Assembly: GCA_002396205.1 (NCBI GenBank)
Contig: DGXB01000098.1
Location: 8,283-72,282, forward strand
Length of the DNA: 64,000 nucleotides
Origin: Bacteroidales bacterium UBA4243
GTDB taxonomy: Bacteria; Bacteroidota; Bacteroidia; Bacteroidales; F082
Direction of reading: 5' to 3'
Of the stretch, positions 43,101-51,176 are shown piece by piece (within the stretch, counting starts at the first letter, position 1; each line of letters starts with the position of its first letter). The translations under genes and the position numbers were made by a program. The notes below the pieces were generated by a model. The model did no database searches and was not told the origin of the DNA. It saw nothing but the letters and a program-made list of their open reading frames with translations.

Positions 43101-43417
43101 CTGGCAGAGTTGGTCGTAATACGCTGAGGCACACCACCTTCAGCAGAAACCAAATAAACATCAAAGTTGCCGTTGCGGTCGGTGGCGAAGGCCAAATGTT
43201 TGCCGTCGGGCGACCAGATGGGCGAGGTTTCGTAGGCCGTGGTGGTGGTCAGTTGTTGGGCTTTGCCACCGTTGGCGTTCACCACATAAATGTCGCCTTT
43301 GTAGCAAAAAGCGATTTTGTCGCCGTTAGGCGAAATCACGTTGTCGCGCAGCCAAAGGGGCTGGGCGGAGATATGCATTGCAAATAAAAGAAAAGCTACA
43401 ATTAAACTTCTGTTCAT
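40145..43417 (-). CDS. Tricorn-like S41 protease with beta-propeller
   Basis: A 1090-residue exported protease (signal peptide ending MHISAQ). The N-terminal half has repeated PD40-type propeller blades (FSPDGKEI, WSPDGKHLAF and similar). A Lys/Asp/Glu-rich insert (about 555-600) and a second propeller region follow, then a PDZ domain (about 770-850) and the S41 peptidase domain with IDTRFNGGG and the Ser motif GEANYSNAHG (near residue 990). It resembles the archaeal Tricorn peptidase but is exported. It likely degrades peptides in the periplasm. Confidence 0.92.
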   Translation of the reverse strand: MNRSLIVAFLLFAMHISAQPLWLRDNVISPNGDKIAFCYKGDIYVVNANGGKAQQLTTTTAYETSPIWSPDGKHLAFATDRNGNFDVYLVSAEGGVPQRITTNSASEMPLAFSPDGKEIYYSAQIQKAAENVQFATGWITELYKVGTEGGRPEQVVAVPVCSMSFDEDGESFLYYDRKGSENVWRKHHVSSVARDIVYYNAKKKTHTIMTTNVGEDRDARYLPGYQEVVFLSERNNGNFNVYKASANNLEQVEKVTNFKTHPVRFLSVANNGLLCYGYMGEIYTQRIGSEPQKVAIEIVNDQDTEQLVKQDFRGIGDFALSDDGKLIAFTSRGEVFVTGVDEYATTKQITHTAQPERSPSFSKDGRTLVYASERDGYWNLYQATIERKEDYNFAYATLIDEKPLFDNDGIERIAPSFSPDGKEIAFIENRNILKVYNIASKEVRQITDGTQHYDIDDYGFSYEWSPDGQWFALTLISHMRDPYSDIGIVKADGSKTIYNITESAYIDGSPQWAMDGNAIIYRSNRYGMRSHASWGSQNDAFIAFLNQEAYDKFRLSKEEFALLKETEKGNKDAKKDEAKDEGKDKKKGKKDDEKKDEKPKETKKIEVDLEHLQDRVVRLTPMSSNLSGMALSGDGEKFYFMTSFEKGYDLWELDVREKSMKVLKKLGQGGAQLQVKGDNIFLLSGGNLQKLDKGGKSTPIKLDATMQLDYAQEREYMFDHVFLQIEKRFFMKNHNGVDLALMKEAYRPFLQHINNNYDFSEMLSEILGELNVSHTGSGYRPTNRGGDATAEFGVLLDLDYQGDGLKIAEVVEGSPFNKKSSQVKAGCVIQKIDGVEITKDMDYYPLLNNKAGKTVLVTVKDGGKTWEETVKPISHGAMNELLYHRWVKHNEETVKELSKGRLGYVHIRSMGDASYRDVYSQILGKYNLCDGIVIDTRFNGGGRLHEDIEILFSGEKYLEQVINDSVACVMPSRRYNKPSVMIIGEANYSNAHGTPWVYKYKKMGSLVGMPVPGTMSSVTWETLQDPSLYFGLPVIGYRTEQGNWLENTQLEPDVKVRNTPEKMAKGEDEQLEAAVKELMREVEAFHYWGK

Positions 43418-43441
43418 ATTAGATAGTTGATTATAAATATA

Positions 43442-43948
43442 TTACATTTTCAATATCTCTTCAGCAGAAAGACCCGAGATTTCTGAAATGTCACCAACTA
43501 AGAAACCTTTTGACTTCATTTTTCGAGCTGTATTAACCGCATTATTGTACAAGGCGTTATCCATTTCTACAAATATAGTTTCGGCTTGTTCCCAAGAATT
43601 CCAATCCATCTCTTTAAGATACTTTTCAACTTGTTCTCGTAAAGGCTTAATGTCTTTTGATGCCGTATCCCATAAATCCGCATCACTCACCTGGGCATAA
43701 CCATGAACCAACACATTGCGCATTCTAACGATTTGTCTCCATGGTAATTCCTGATATTGTTCCTTGAAATCTCTCGTCAGCATATTAGCAGCCTCACCAA
43801 TCACTTCAACGTTTTTCATCACCGAATAATAAATACGTATGTCGGAAACGAACTCGTCATAAGTAATGCCTTCCATGATTTTCTCCACATTCAGAGCAAA
43901 CTGTCTGATGTCTTCCAGCCGACCTTTATCTCTTTTATGCTCTCTCAT
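43442..43948 (-). CDS. HepT-like RNase toxin (DUF86) with extra C-terminal tail
   Basis: A 168-residue protein. The HepT motif RX4HXY is exact (RNVLVHGY, R77, H82, Y84). In HepT/MntA systems the Tyr is AMPylated by the antitoxin, which switches the RNase off. The gene overlaps the nucleotidyltransferase gene by 14 bp. The last 35 residues (NTARKMKSKGFLVGDISEISGLSAEEI) are not part of the usual HepT fold. They look like the helical GLSxEEI tail at the end of Rpn/PD-(D/E)XK proteins. Confidence 0.85.
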   Translation of the reverse strand: MREHKRDKGRLEDIRQFALNVEKIMEGITYDEFVSDIRIYYSVMKNVEVIGEAANMLTRDFKEQYQELPWRQIVRMRNVLVHGYAQVSDADLWDTASKDIKPLREQVEKYLKEMDWNSWEQAETIFVEMDNALYNNAVNTARKMKSKGFLVGDISEISGLSAEEILKM

Positions 43949-44237
43949 AAATCAGCCTCCTATCCCTATTGACGTTTTCCACTGCCCATGGCCGAAGGGT
44001 GCCTTCCTCAACCAAATCGACCTCAAGCCCTAAAAGATCTTCTAAATCAAGTTGCATCCCCGCAATCTTCAACAAGCCAATCGGTTGACTTCGATCATAC
44101 TGAACCAAAATATCCAAATCGCTCCACGGCTTCTCTTCACCACGCGCAAATGAGCCAAACAACCAAGCCTTCAATACTGGTTGTGACTTGAAATAATTGG
44201 CTATTATCTGAACCAAGGTCTGTGTTCTTGTACTCAT
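43935..44237 (-). CDS. MntA-like nucleotidyltransferase antitoxin
   Basis: A 100-residue minimal nucleotidyltransferase with the GSX10DXD motif (G28-S29, D40, D42) in GSFARGEEKPWSDLDI. It is paired with the HepT-like gene and comes first in the operon, with a -7 box at 44258-44265. It probably AMPylates HepT at Y84. Confidence 0.88.
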   Translation of the reverse strand: MSTRTQTLVQIIANYFKSQPVLKAWLFGSFARGEEKPWSDLDILVQYDRSQPIGLLKIAGMQLDLEDLLGLEVDLVEEGTLRPWAVENVNRDRRLIYERA

Positions 44238-44257
44238 AACACCTATATTTTATGCCG

Positions 44258-44265
44258 CAAATATA
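44258..44265 (-). promoter_or_regulatory. -7 box of the mntA-hepT operon
   Basis: Minus strand TATATTTG, 21 bp before the ATG at 44237. Confidence 0.6.
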
Positions 44266-44271
44266 ACAATT

Positions 44272-44883
44272 TTATTCAATATCAAACCGTTTTACATTTT
44301 TTCCTTCCAAAAACAACTCCAACCGATCCCCGCGCTGCACCTCACCCACACCTTGTGGCGTGCCCGTGAAGATGCAGTCGCCTTCCTTTAAAGTGACGAA
44401 ACGCGAGACGTAGGAGACGATTTTGTCGAAGCCGAAAATCATGTCGCGGCTGTGGCCTTGCTGTCTCCACTCACCATTAAGTTTCATTCCGAAAGCGATG
44501 TCGCTTGGATTCTCCAAATCCTTGACGCTCTTGAACTTTCCAATCACTGCCGAGCCATCAAAAGCCTTGGCCTTCTCCCAAGGATGACCCTTGGCCTTGC
44601 ATTGGTTTTGCAGGTCGCGGGCGGTGAAGTCGATACCGACGGTGATGGCGTCATAATAATAAGGTGCGTCCTTCTCGTCTATGTCTTTGCCAGTCTTGCA
44701 AATGCGCAGCACCAGTTCCGTTTCGTAATGGATTTGGTGGCTGAAATCGGGATAGACGAAAGGCACGCCTTCGGGCAGCAAGGCTGTGTCGGGCTTCATG
44801 AAAAACAGCGGCTCGGTGGGCAGGTCGTTGTCCAATTCCTTGACGTGGGCCAAATAGTTGCGCCCGATGCAAACCATCTTCAT
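44272..44883 (-). CDS. Fumarylacetoacetate hydrolase-family protein
   Basis: A 203-residue enzyme starting MKMVCIGRNYLAHVKELDN. Metal-binding acidic residues are in YETELVLRI; other family motifs are GIDFTARDLQ, KAFDGSAVIG and FTGTPQGVGEVQRGD. Members are hydratases, decarboxylases or acylpyruvate hydrolases; the substrate is not clear. The start at 44883 is chosen because the longer frame overlaps the upstream exonuclease. The exonuclease stop is 5 bp away, so the two are co-transcribed. Confidence 0.9.
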   Translation of the reverse strand: MKMVCIGRNYLAHVKELDNDLPTEPLFFMKPDTALLPEGVPFVYPDFSHQIHYETELVLRICKTGKDIDEKDAPYYYDAITVGIDFTARDLQNQCKAKGHPWEKAKAFDGSAVIGKFKSVKDLENPSDIAFGMKLNGEWRQQGHSRDMIFGFDKIVSYVSRFVTLKEGDCIFTGTPQGVGEVQRGDRLELFLEGKNVKRFDIE

Positions 44884-44888
44884 AAGCC

Positions 44889-45707
44889 TCAGCGTTTTAC
44901 GTGTTTTCCACCCATGCGCAATTTGATGGCCGTCACCACCTTTTTCGTATAGCGCGGGAAGTCGCTCTTCATGATCCAATCATAAAAGGCCGGCTCTTTG
45001 CGAAACACGTCCTCCACACGCTCGCCCTTGTGTTTGCCAAACATAAAGACCTCCTTGCCATCATCGTCGAAGATGATTTGACCCGAAAGATCGGCATTCT
45101 TGTGGTGTGCCGAAAACTCGGCTAACTGCTTCGTATCGTTGACAGGACCCTGCGACTTATTGCCTTTACCATCTTCATAATCAACGCCTTGGTATTTATC
45201 CAACATGGCTTTCAAAACATCGTAGGTGGCTTTAGTGTCGGCCATCGCGCCATGTGCACCTTCCAATTCGGCATGGCAGAAATAGCGGTAGGCGCTCTTC
45301 AGATTACGCGGTTCCATCTTCATGTAGATGTTCATCACGTCGATGAACTCACGATCCTTGAGGTCAAAGTCGTAGTCGACGCGAAGGAACTCCTCCACTA
45401 ACATCGGGAGGTCGAATTTCAGGATATTATAGCCCGCCAGGTCGGCATTGCCGATGAATAGGGCAATCTCCTTGGCCTTATCCTTAAAGGTGGGTTTGTC
45501 GGCCAGCATCTCGTTGGTGTAGCCATGCACCGAAGTCGATTCTGCGGAAATCGGAATCTCGGGATTGAGGAGCCAGACACGCTGCTCCTCGTCGCCGTTC
45601 ACGTTGATTTTCAGCACACTCATCTCCACGATGCGGTCGTGCGAAGTATTCAGGCCTGTCGTTTCCAGGTCGAAAAAAGCTATGGGTCGTTTCAGATTCA
45701 GTTCCAT
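44889..45707 (-). CDS. DEDDh 3'-5' exonuclease (DnaQ-like)
   Basis: A 272-residue nuclease. ExoI FFDLETTG (D13, E15), ExoII YNILKFD (D99) and ExoIII H152-x4-D157 form a complete DEDDh site. After it, residues about 205-260 contain VFMFGKHKGERVEDVFRKEPAFYDWIM, similar to the DUF3820-type tail often joined to such exonucleases. It may act in DNA repair or RNA turnover. Its -7 box is divergent from that of the DUF3276 gene. Confidence 0.92.
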   Translation of the reverse strand: MELNLKRPIAFFDLETTGLNTSHDRIVEMSVLKINVNGDEEQRVWLLNPEIPISAESTSVHGYTNEMLADKPTFKDKAKEIALFIGNADLAGYNILKFDLPMLVEEFLRVDYDFDLKDREFIDVMNIYMKMEPRNLKSAYRYFCHAELEGAHGAMADTKATYDVLKAMLDKYQGVDYEDGKGNKSQGPVNDTKQLAEFSAHHKNADLSGQIIFDDDGKEVFMFGKHKGERVEDVFRKEPAFYDWIMKSDFPRYTKKVVTAIKLRMGGKHVKR

Positions 45708-45727
45708 TGGATTTTTGAATTTTGGTG

Positions 45728-45735
45728 CAAAAATA
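45728..45735 (-). promoter_or_regulatory. -7 box of the exonuclease gene
   Basis: Minus strand TATTTTTG, 20 bp before the ATG at 45707. Confidence 0.55.
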
Positions 45736-45768
45736 ATACATAAAAGATAGCAATATTCATTTTTTTGC

Positions 45769-45776
45769 TACTTTTG
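45769..45776 (+). promoter_or_regulatory. -7 box of the DUF3276 gene
   Basis: TACTTTTG. The upstream end of the open frame (45765) overlaps this box, so translation must start later, at 45831 or 45834. Confidence 0.6.
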
Positions 45777-45833
45777 CCCCACTTTTCAAACAAAATAGAA
45801 CTATTAGAAAGTATCAAATTATTGAAAGACATG

Positions 45834-46205
45834 ATGGAAGAAAATGAAATGAGAGAAAAAGATGAATTGTTCTCAAAGGCAGTGAAAGCAGGAAAGAGAA
45901 CTTACTTTTTCGATGTGAAATCAACGAAGAACGACGAAAAGTACATCACCATAACCGAGAGCAAACGCCGTTTTGACGAAAACCTGCAACGCTTCTTCTA
46001 CGAGAAGCACAAGATTTTCCTCTACAAGGAAGACTTCGAGAAGGTTTCGAAAGGCCTCACCGATGCCATCAAATACATTGAGACCGGCGAGTATCCTGCC
46101 GACTACTACGACCAGCCCGAGCCGCGCCACTACGACCACGAAGAAGAGCCCAAGGGCGAACTCGACAGCGCCATCGACAAGTGGTTCGACAGCTTGGATA
46201 AATAA
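45834..46205 (+). CDS. DUF3276 PUR-alpha-like nucleic-acid-binding protein
   Basis: A 123-residue protein starting MEENEMREKDELFSKAV. GKRTYFFDVKSTKNDEKYITITESKRRFDEN is a single PUR repeat, as in Pur-alpha proteins that bind single-stranded DNA/RNA. The C-terminus is acidic (DHEEEPKGELDSAIDKWFDSLDK). It is monocistronic with its own promoter and terminator. The exact target is unknown. An ATG one codon earlier (45831) is equally possible. Confidence 0.88.
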   Translation: MEENEMREKDELFSKAVKAGKRTYFFDVKSTKNDEKYITITESKRRFDENLQRFFYEKHKIFLYKEDFEKVSKGLTDAIKYIETGEYPADYYDQPEPRHYDHEEEPKGELDSAIDKWFDSLDK

Positions 46206-46226
46206 AAACGCACATAAAAACCTTGA

Positions 46227-46251
46227 AGCCGCGCTCTGTCGCGGCTTTTTT
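46227..46251 (+). terminator. Intrinsic terminator after the DUF3276 gene
   Basis: AGCCGCG (46227-46233) pairs with CGCGGCT (46240-46246), loop of 6, then six T. Confidence 0.85.
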
Positions 46252-46347
46252 GTTGCCAAACGGCGACAAGACAAAAACTTATCAACAAAAAGGGCAAATG
46301 TTGATAACTTTCCGTAGATGACCGCAATAAAAAGGGGCAAAAATGCG

Positions 46348-46355
46348 TACCTTTG
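46348..46355 (+). promoter_or_regulatory. -7 box of parA
   Basis: TACCTTTG, 20 bp before the ATG at 46376. It shows that the upstream ATG at 46343 cannot be the start for this promoter. Confidence 0.6.
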
Positions 46356-46375
46356 TAGCGAAAATCAAGAAAGAC

Positions 46376-47155
46376 ATGGGCAAGATCATAGCGATTGCAA
46401 ATCAGAAAGGTGGCGTCGGAAAAACCACCACTTCCATCAACCTGGCGGCCAGCTTGGCCGTCCTCGAATACAAGACCCTCCTCATCGATGCCGACCCGCA
46501 AGCCAACGCGACCTCGGGCGTGGGCATCGACCCAAGAACCGTCGAAACGAGCATCTACGAATGTATCATCGACCAGGTAGACCCGAAGACCGTCATCGTC
46601 GAGACCGAGACACCCAACCTCAATTTGCTTCCCGCCCACATCGACCTCGTGGGCGCCGAAATCGAGATGATCAACCTGCCCGAGCGCGAGCTGATGATGA
46701 AACGCCTGCTCGCCCCCATCAGAGGCGACTACGACTTCATCATCATCGACTGCTCGCCGTCGTTAGGCCTGGTCACGGTCAACTCGCTCACTGCCGCCGA
46801 TTCGGTCATCATCCCCGTACAATGCGAGTATTTCGCCCTCGAAGGTCTTGGCAAACTACTGAATACCATCAAGATAGTACAAACGCGCCTCAATCCCGAC
46901 TTGGACATCGAAGGCATCCTGCTCACCATGTTCGACACGCGCCTGCGCCTGTCGAAACAAGTGGTTGAAGAGGTCAAGATGCACTTCCAGGACATGGTTT
47001 TCAACACCATCATCAACCGCAACACGCGCCTGAGCGAGGCCCCGAGCTTCGGCAAGACCATCGTCATGTACGACGCCAACAGCACGGGCGCCATCAACTA
47101 CCTCAACCTCGCCCGCGAAATCCTTGAAAAGAACAACCTATCCACCAAAGACTAA
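46376..47155 (+). CDS. parA: Chromosome-partitioning ATPase ParA (Soj)
   Basis: A 259-residue P-loop ATPase of the Walker-type ParA family. MGKIIAIANQKGGVGKTTTSINLA gives the deviant Walker A with the signature Lys. LLIDADPQANATSG and IIIDCSPSLGLVTVNSL follow. It works with ParB to segregate replication origins. The parB start is 6 bp downstream. Confidence 0.96.
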   Translation: MGKIIAIANQKGGVGKTTTSINLAASLAVLEYKTLLIDADPQANATSGVGIDPRTVETSIYECIIDQVDPKTVIVETETPNLNLLPAHIDLVGAEIEMINLPERELMMKRLLAPIRGDYDFIIIDCSPSLGLVTVNSLTAADSVIIPVQCEYFALEGLGKLLNTIKIVQTRLNPDLDIEGILLTMFDTRLRLSKQVVEEVKMHFQDMVFNTIINRNTRLSEAPSFGKTIVMYDANSTGAINYLNLAREILEKNNLSTKD

Positions 47156-47161
47156 AGCACC

Positions 47162-48052
47162 ATGCCCGACAAAATCAGAAAATCATTGGGCCGCGGACTC
47201 GACAACATCCTCGGCAGCCCCGAAACCGACATCACCAGCCGCGACATCAGTGGCGACTTCGTGGCTGGTGCCGTGGCCGAAATCGACATTGACCTCATCG
47301 AGACCAACCCCTTCCAACCCAGAACGGAATTCGACGAGACCGCCTTGCGCGAACTGGCACAGTCCATCAAGGAACAGGGCATCATCCAACCGGTCACCGT
47401 CAGGAAATTGGGCTACAACAAATACCAACTCATCTCCGGTGAGCGCCGACTGAGGGCCTCCAAGATGGCTGGACTCAAGAAGATTCCGGCATTCATCCGC
47501 GTGGCCAACGACGAACAAATGCTCGAACTCGCCCTCATCGAGAACATCCACCGCGAGAACCTCAACGCCATCGAGGTGGCCATTTCCTACCAACGCCTCA
47601 TTGACGAATGCAGCCTCACCCAAGAGGAAGTGAGCGAAAAGGTGGGCAAGAGCCGTAGCGCAGTAGCCAACTTCCTAAGACTCTTGAAATTACCACCAGA
47701 AATCCAACTCGCCATCCGCGACGGCCACATCAGCATGGGTCACGCCCGCGCCCTCATCAACATCAACGACAAGGAAGAACAACTGAAGCTCCTCCAACAA
47801 ATCATCATGGACGAGATGACCGTGCGCCAAACCGAAGAACTGGCCGACAAAGCCAAAGGCAAAGGCGAGAAGGAACGCAAGCAAACCAACTTCATCCCCG
47901 AACATTTCAAGAGCAAGATCAAGACGCTGTCGCAAACGCTCAACACCAAGGTGAAAGTGAAACGCGACGTTAAAGGTCACGGTTCGGTCGTCATCGACTT
48001 CAAGGACGAAGCCGAGTTTGACCGCATCATGGAACTGTTCGGCAACAAATAA
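47162..48052 (+). CDS. parB: Chromosome-partitioning protein ParB (Spo0J)
   Basis: A 296-residue CTPase and parS-binding protein. The N-terminal domain has NPFQPRTEFDE and YQLISGERRLRASKMAGL (the CTP-binding motif with GERR), plus ENIHRENLNAIEVA. A helix-turn-helix (LTQEEVSEKVGKSRSAVANFLRLLKLP) and a C-terminal dimerisation region follow. No parS site was located in this window, though I did not scan exhaustively. The next gene starts 7 bp after its stop. Confidence 0.95.
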   Translation: MPDKIRKSLGRGLDNILGSPETDITSRDISGDFVAGAVAEIDIDLIETNPFQPRTEFDETALRELAQSIKEQGIIQPVTVRKLGYNKYQLISGERRLRASKMAGLKKIPAFIRVANDEQMLELALIENIHRENLNAIEVAISYQRLIDECSLTQEEVSEKVGKSRSAVANFLRLLKLPPEIQLAIRDGHISMGHARALININDKEEQLKLLQQIIMDEMTVRQTEELADKAKGKGEKERKQTNFIPEHFKSKIKTLSQTLNTKVKVKRDVKGHGSVVIDFKDEAEFDRIMELFGNK

Positions 48053-48059
48053 TCGCCCC

Positions 48060-48704
48060 ATGCCCCGCCGCATCTTCCTTATTGTCACGATGTTGCTCAT
48101 CGGTTTTGCCAAAGCCGAAGCCCAAAATGTCGTGTTTGACACCGTTGGCAATGCCGTGCTCAGCGCCGACACCATCGTCAAGGAAGAGAAGGCAACCAAA
48201 AAGACAGTCAAAGCCCAAAAGCCACACAATCCCAAGAAAGCCACCATCATGTCGGCCTTGCTGCCAGGTTTGGGACAAATCTACAACGGCAAATGGTGGA
48301 AAGTGCCCATCGTTTATGCCGGTTTGGGCGGTTTGGGCTATTTGGTCTACAACAACAACTACGAATACCGATCCTATCTGCACGCCTACGAATACAAGAC
48401 CGGCGACCTGCCCGACGGCGTGACCCTGAACGAACACGAGGCTGATTTGGCCAACCGCTATGCCGCAAGCCAACTACAGACCTACAAGGAATCGTATCGC
48501 CGTGATTTTGAGTTTTATACTATCCTCACCATCGCGTGGTACGGTCTGCAAATCGTGGATGCCTGCGTCGACGGGCACCTCTATACCTACGACATCAGCG
48601 ACGACCTCAGCCTCAACATCGACCCCTATTTAAGGCCAGTTGAACAACCGATAATGATACCGCAATACGCCCAAGTGGGACTATCGCTTAAACTGAATTT
48701 CTAA
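48060..48704 (+). CDS. DUF5683 membrane protein
   Basis: A 214-residue protein with a signal peptide (FAKAEAQ). The DUF5683 hallmark KATIMSALLPGLGQIYNGKWWKVPIVYAGLGGLGYLVYNNN forms a hydrophobic hairpin. An aromatic-rich end (QVGLSLKLNF) may be an outer-membrane strand. Function is unknown; the place between parB and dapB is conserved in Bacteroidota. I start it at the ATG 48060, since the longer frame overlaps parB. Confidence 0.85.
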   Translation: MPRRIFLIVTMLLIGFAKAEAQNVVFDTVGNAVLSADTIVKEEKATKKTVKAQKPHNPKKATIMSALLPGLGQIYNGKWWKVPIVYAGLGGLGYLVYNNNYEYRSYLHAYEYKTGDLPDGVTLNEHEADLANRYAASQLQTYKESYRRDFEFYTILTIAWYGLQIVDACVDGHLYTYDISDDLSLNIDPYLRPVEQPIMIPQYAQVGLSLKLNF

Positions 48705-48709
48705 TGTAA

Positions 48710-48848
48710 ACAAAACCTACAAAACATGCAAAACAACCTATCAAACCAAAGAGTGTCGACTGGCACAACCGTGCAGTCGCAAGGAAACCGCCGGTTGGCG
48801 GGTTTCCAAAAAGACCCAAAGAAGTTTTAGCAGTTTTGAAAGTTTTGT
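48710..48848. mobile_element. MITE-like element, copy B
   Basis: The 139-bp element has 16-bp terminal inverted repeats ACAAAACCTACAAAAC (48710-48725) and GTTTTGAAAGTTTTGT (48833-48848), 14 of 16 matching. The core holds a hairpin GGAAACCGCC/GGCGGGTTTCC (48783-48807). It is related to copy A (35397-35519) in the opposite orientation and lies between DUF5683 and dapB. Confidence 0.7.
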
Positions 48849-48864
48849 TCCAAAAACACAAACC

Positions 48865-49593
48865 ATGAAAATAGCAATCATCGGATACGGAAAGATGGGC
48901 CACGAGGTGGAACAAGCCGCCCTCGCCCGCCAGCATGAAATCATCGTCACCATCGACAATGCCCAAGAATGGCAAGAACGCATTGAGCAACTGAAGCAGG
49001 CCGACGTCGCCATCGACTTCAGCCAGCCCGACCAAGTGGTGGCCAACATCCACCGCTGCTTCGACCTGCACATCCCAATTGTCGTTGGCACCACGGCCTG
49101 GCAAGCACATTTCGACGAAATCAGGATGCGTTGCCTCAACGAGAGCCAAAGCCTCTTCCACGCACCTAATTTCAGCATCGGGATGAACATCATGTTCCTG
49201 CTCAACAAACAGTTGGCACGATTTGCCGAGCAATACGGCTATCAACTTTCTTTGGCCGAGACCCATCACATCCACAAGTTGGACAAGCCCAGCGGCACCG
49301 CCGTGAAACTGGCCAACGACATCCTCAGCGTCAACCACGACTACGACCATTGGAGCATCGACGCGCCCACCGACCACACCTTATATATTAACGTGACCCG
49401 CATCGGCGAGGTGAACGGTATCCACAGCGTGGTGGCCGACTCCGAGGCCGACCGCCTCACCCTCACCCACGAAGCCTACAACCGCAAGGGCTTCGCCTTC
49501 GGTGCCATCGCCGCAGCGGAGTTCCTGCTCGGCAAGACAGGCTGTTACTCGATGGAGGACTTGATGGGGAATATCTTTTCCGACCCGAAATAA
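48865..49593 (+). CDS. dapB: 4-hydroxy-tetrahydrodipicolinate reductase
   Basis: A 242-residue lysine/meso-DAP pathway enzyme. The N-terminal Rossmann loop is MKIAIIGYGKMGHEVE. VGTTAW and SIGMNIMFLLN (substrate domain), then ETHHIHKLDKPSGTAVKLA with the catalytic His and Lys, and GEVNGIHSV are all present. Length is typical of the shorter Bacteroidota form. Its product feeds peptidoglycan crosslinks. The MITE-like element directly upstream may carry its promoter. Confidence 0.95.
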   Translation: MKIAIIGYGKMGHEVEQAALARQHEIIVTIDNAQEWQERIEQLKQADVAIDFSQPDQVVANIHRCFDLHIPIVVGTTAWQAHFDEIRMRCLNESQSLFHAPNFSIGMNIMFLLNKQLARFAEQYGYQLSLAETHHIHKLDKPSGTAVKLANDILSVNHDYDHWSIDAPTDHTLYINVTRIGEVNGIHSVVADSEADRLTLTHEAYNRKGFAFGAIAAAEFLLGKTGCYSMEDLMGNIFSDPK

Positions 49594-49637
49594 TATTTCA
49601 CCCCTTTTCGCGTTAGCAAGTAAACTCAATAAACGAC

Positions 49638-51152
49638 ATGTCATTATTATTGTTCATCCTCATCGTTCCGGCGCTGTTCACCATCCCGTTTGCATTCTGC
49701 TGGAAGCAGTTCGAAGCCGCCGGACAAAAGGGCTACTACAGCCTCATCCCCTACTACAACATCTATATCATGCTGAAAATCATCGGCAAAGAGAAAAAGT
49801 TCTGGTGGTGGTTCTTCATCGTCTTCCCCTACATCAACATCTTCATGCTTTTGCTCATGCTCGTCGAATTGGGCAAATGCTTCGGACGGTTCAAGGTCTG
49901 GGAGGAAGGTATGGCCGCCATCCTGCCGTTCATTTTCTTCCCCATCATCGCCAAAGACGACAAATACCAAGACCCCGCCACGGCCACACGACCCAAGAAG
50001 TCGACTGCACGCGAGTGGTTTGATGCCATCATCTTTGCCGTCGTCGCCGCATTGATTATCCGTACCTACGTCTTCGAGATGTTCACCATCCCCACTTCGA
50101 GTATGGAGAAATCGTTGTGCGTTGGTGATTACTTGGTTGTCAGCAAGATACACTATGGCCCCAAAGGGCAAAACACGCCGCTTTCGTTCCCCTTCGTGCA
50201 CAACACTTTGCCAGGAAGCAAGACCGCGAAATCCTATTTGGAATGGATCAAGTTGCCCTACCACCGCTATCCAGGCGTGACAACGATGAAACGCTACGAC
50301 CCCATCGTGTTCAACTACCCTGCCGGCGACACGGTGTGCGACATCTTCCAAAGCAGCATCAGCTACTACGACCTCGTGCGCGAATACGGTCGCAAGAAGG
50401 TTTGGAGCGACCACCAAAACTTCGGCAAGGTCATCAGTCATCCCGTCGACAAGCGTGAAAACTACGTGAAACGCCTCATCGGTATGCCTGGAGATAGCTT
50501 GAAAATTGTTGACGGAGTGGTGTTTATCAACGGTGAAAAAGCCTTTGAACCCGAAAACATGCAGCACAACTACACCGTGGTGACCACCACGGGCGGCATC
50601 AACAAGCAGGTTTTGGACAAATATAGCATCACGGAAGGATATCGCACCGCCGACCCCAACACCTTCATCCTCAACATCAGCGCGAAGGTGGCCGATGAAC
50701 TCATCAAGCTGCCATTCGTCACTTCGGTGATGCGCAACATCCAAGCCCCTGGGCAAGGCACTTCGACCAGCCTCTTCCCCAACCGCCCCGACCTCTATCC
50801 TTGGAACGTCGACAACTTCGGCCCGATTTATATCCCAAAGAAAGGCGAAACGGTGAAGCTCGACCTCAACACCTTGCCGCTTTACGAGCGCATCATTCAT
50901 GCCTACGAGTTGCACGACGTGAAGGTGGAAGGCAACCAAATCCTCATCGACGGACAGCCTGCCGACAGCTACACCTTTGCGATGGACTACTATTGGATGA
51001 TGGGCGACAACCGCCACAACTCCGCCGACTCGCGCTATTGGGGCTATGTGCCCGAAGACCACATCGTCGGCAAGCCTATTCTCGTCTGGCTTTCTTTGGA
51101 TAAGGAAAACGGCGGCATCCGCTGGAACAGGATGTTCAGGATTCCGAAATAG
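49638..51152 (+). CDS. lepB: Signal peptidase I with N-terminal DUF5684-like domain
   Basis: A 504-residue membrane peptidase. The first 110 residues hold several hydrophobic segments and CWKQFEAAGQKGYYSLIPYYN, a DUF5684-like domain not present in classical LepB. The catalytic dyad is S155 (PTSSMEKSL) and K278 (NYVKRLIGMPGD). The C-terminal box reads MMGDNRHNSADSRYWGYVPEDHIVGK. A large insertion separates the dyad region from this box. It removes signal peptides from exported proteins. Confidence 0.95.
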   Translation: MSLLLFILIVPALFTIPFAFCWKQFEAAGQKGYYSLIPYYNIYIMLKIIGKEKKFWWWFFIVFPYINIFMLLLMLVELGKCFGRFKVWEEGMAAILPFIFFPIIAKDDKYQDPATATRPKKSTAREWFDAIIFAVVAALIIRTYVFEMFTIPTSSMEKSLCVGDYLVVSKIHYGPKGQNTPLSFPFVHNTLPGSKTAKSYLEWIKLPYHRYPGVTTMKRYDPIVFNYPAGDTVCDIFQSSISYYDLVREYGRKKVWSDHQNFGKVISHPVDKRENYVKRLIGMPGDSLKIVDGVVFINGEKAFEPENMQHNYTVVTTTGGINKQVLDKYSITEGYRTADPNTFILNISAKVADELIKLPFVTSVMRNIQAPGQGTSTSLFPNRPDLYPWNVDNFGPIYIPKKGETVKLDLNTLPLYERIIHAYELHDVKVEGNQILIDGQPADSYTFAMDYYWMMGDNRHNSADSRYWGYVPEDHIVGKPILVWLSLDKENGGIRWNRMFRIPK

Positions 51153-51176
51153 TTTTCATGTTCCGCTTCGATTAAC

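Noticed and set aside
49647..51062. 471-residue open frame opposite lepB
   Set aside because: Antisense shadow; LepB motifs are intact on the plus strand. The same holds for long frames opposite nusA (21084-22316), lepA (4767-5621), the DUF2723 gene (27542-28663) and folC (57379-58617).
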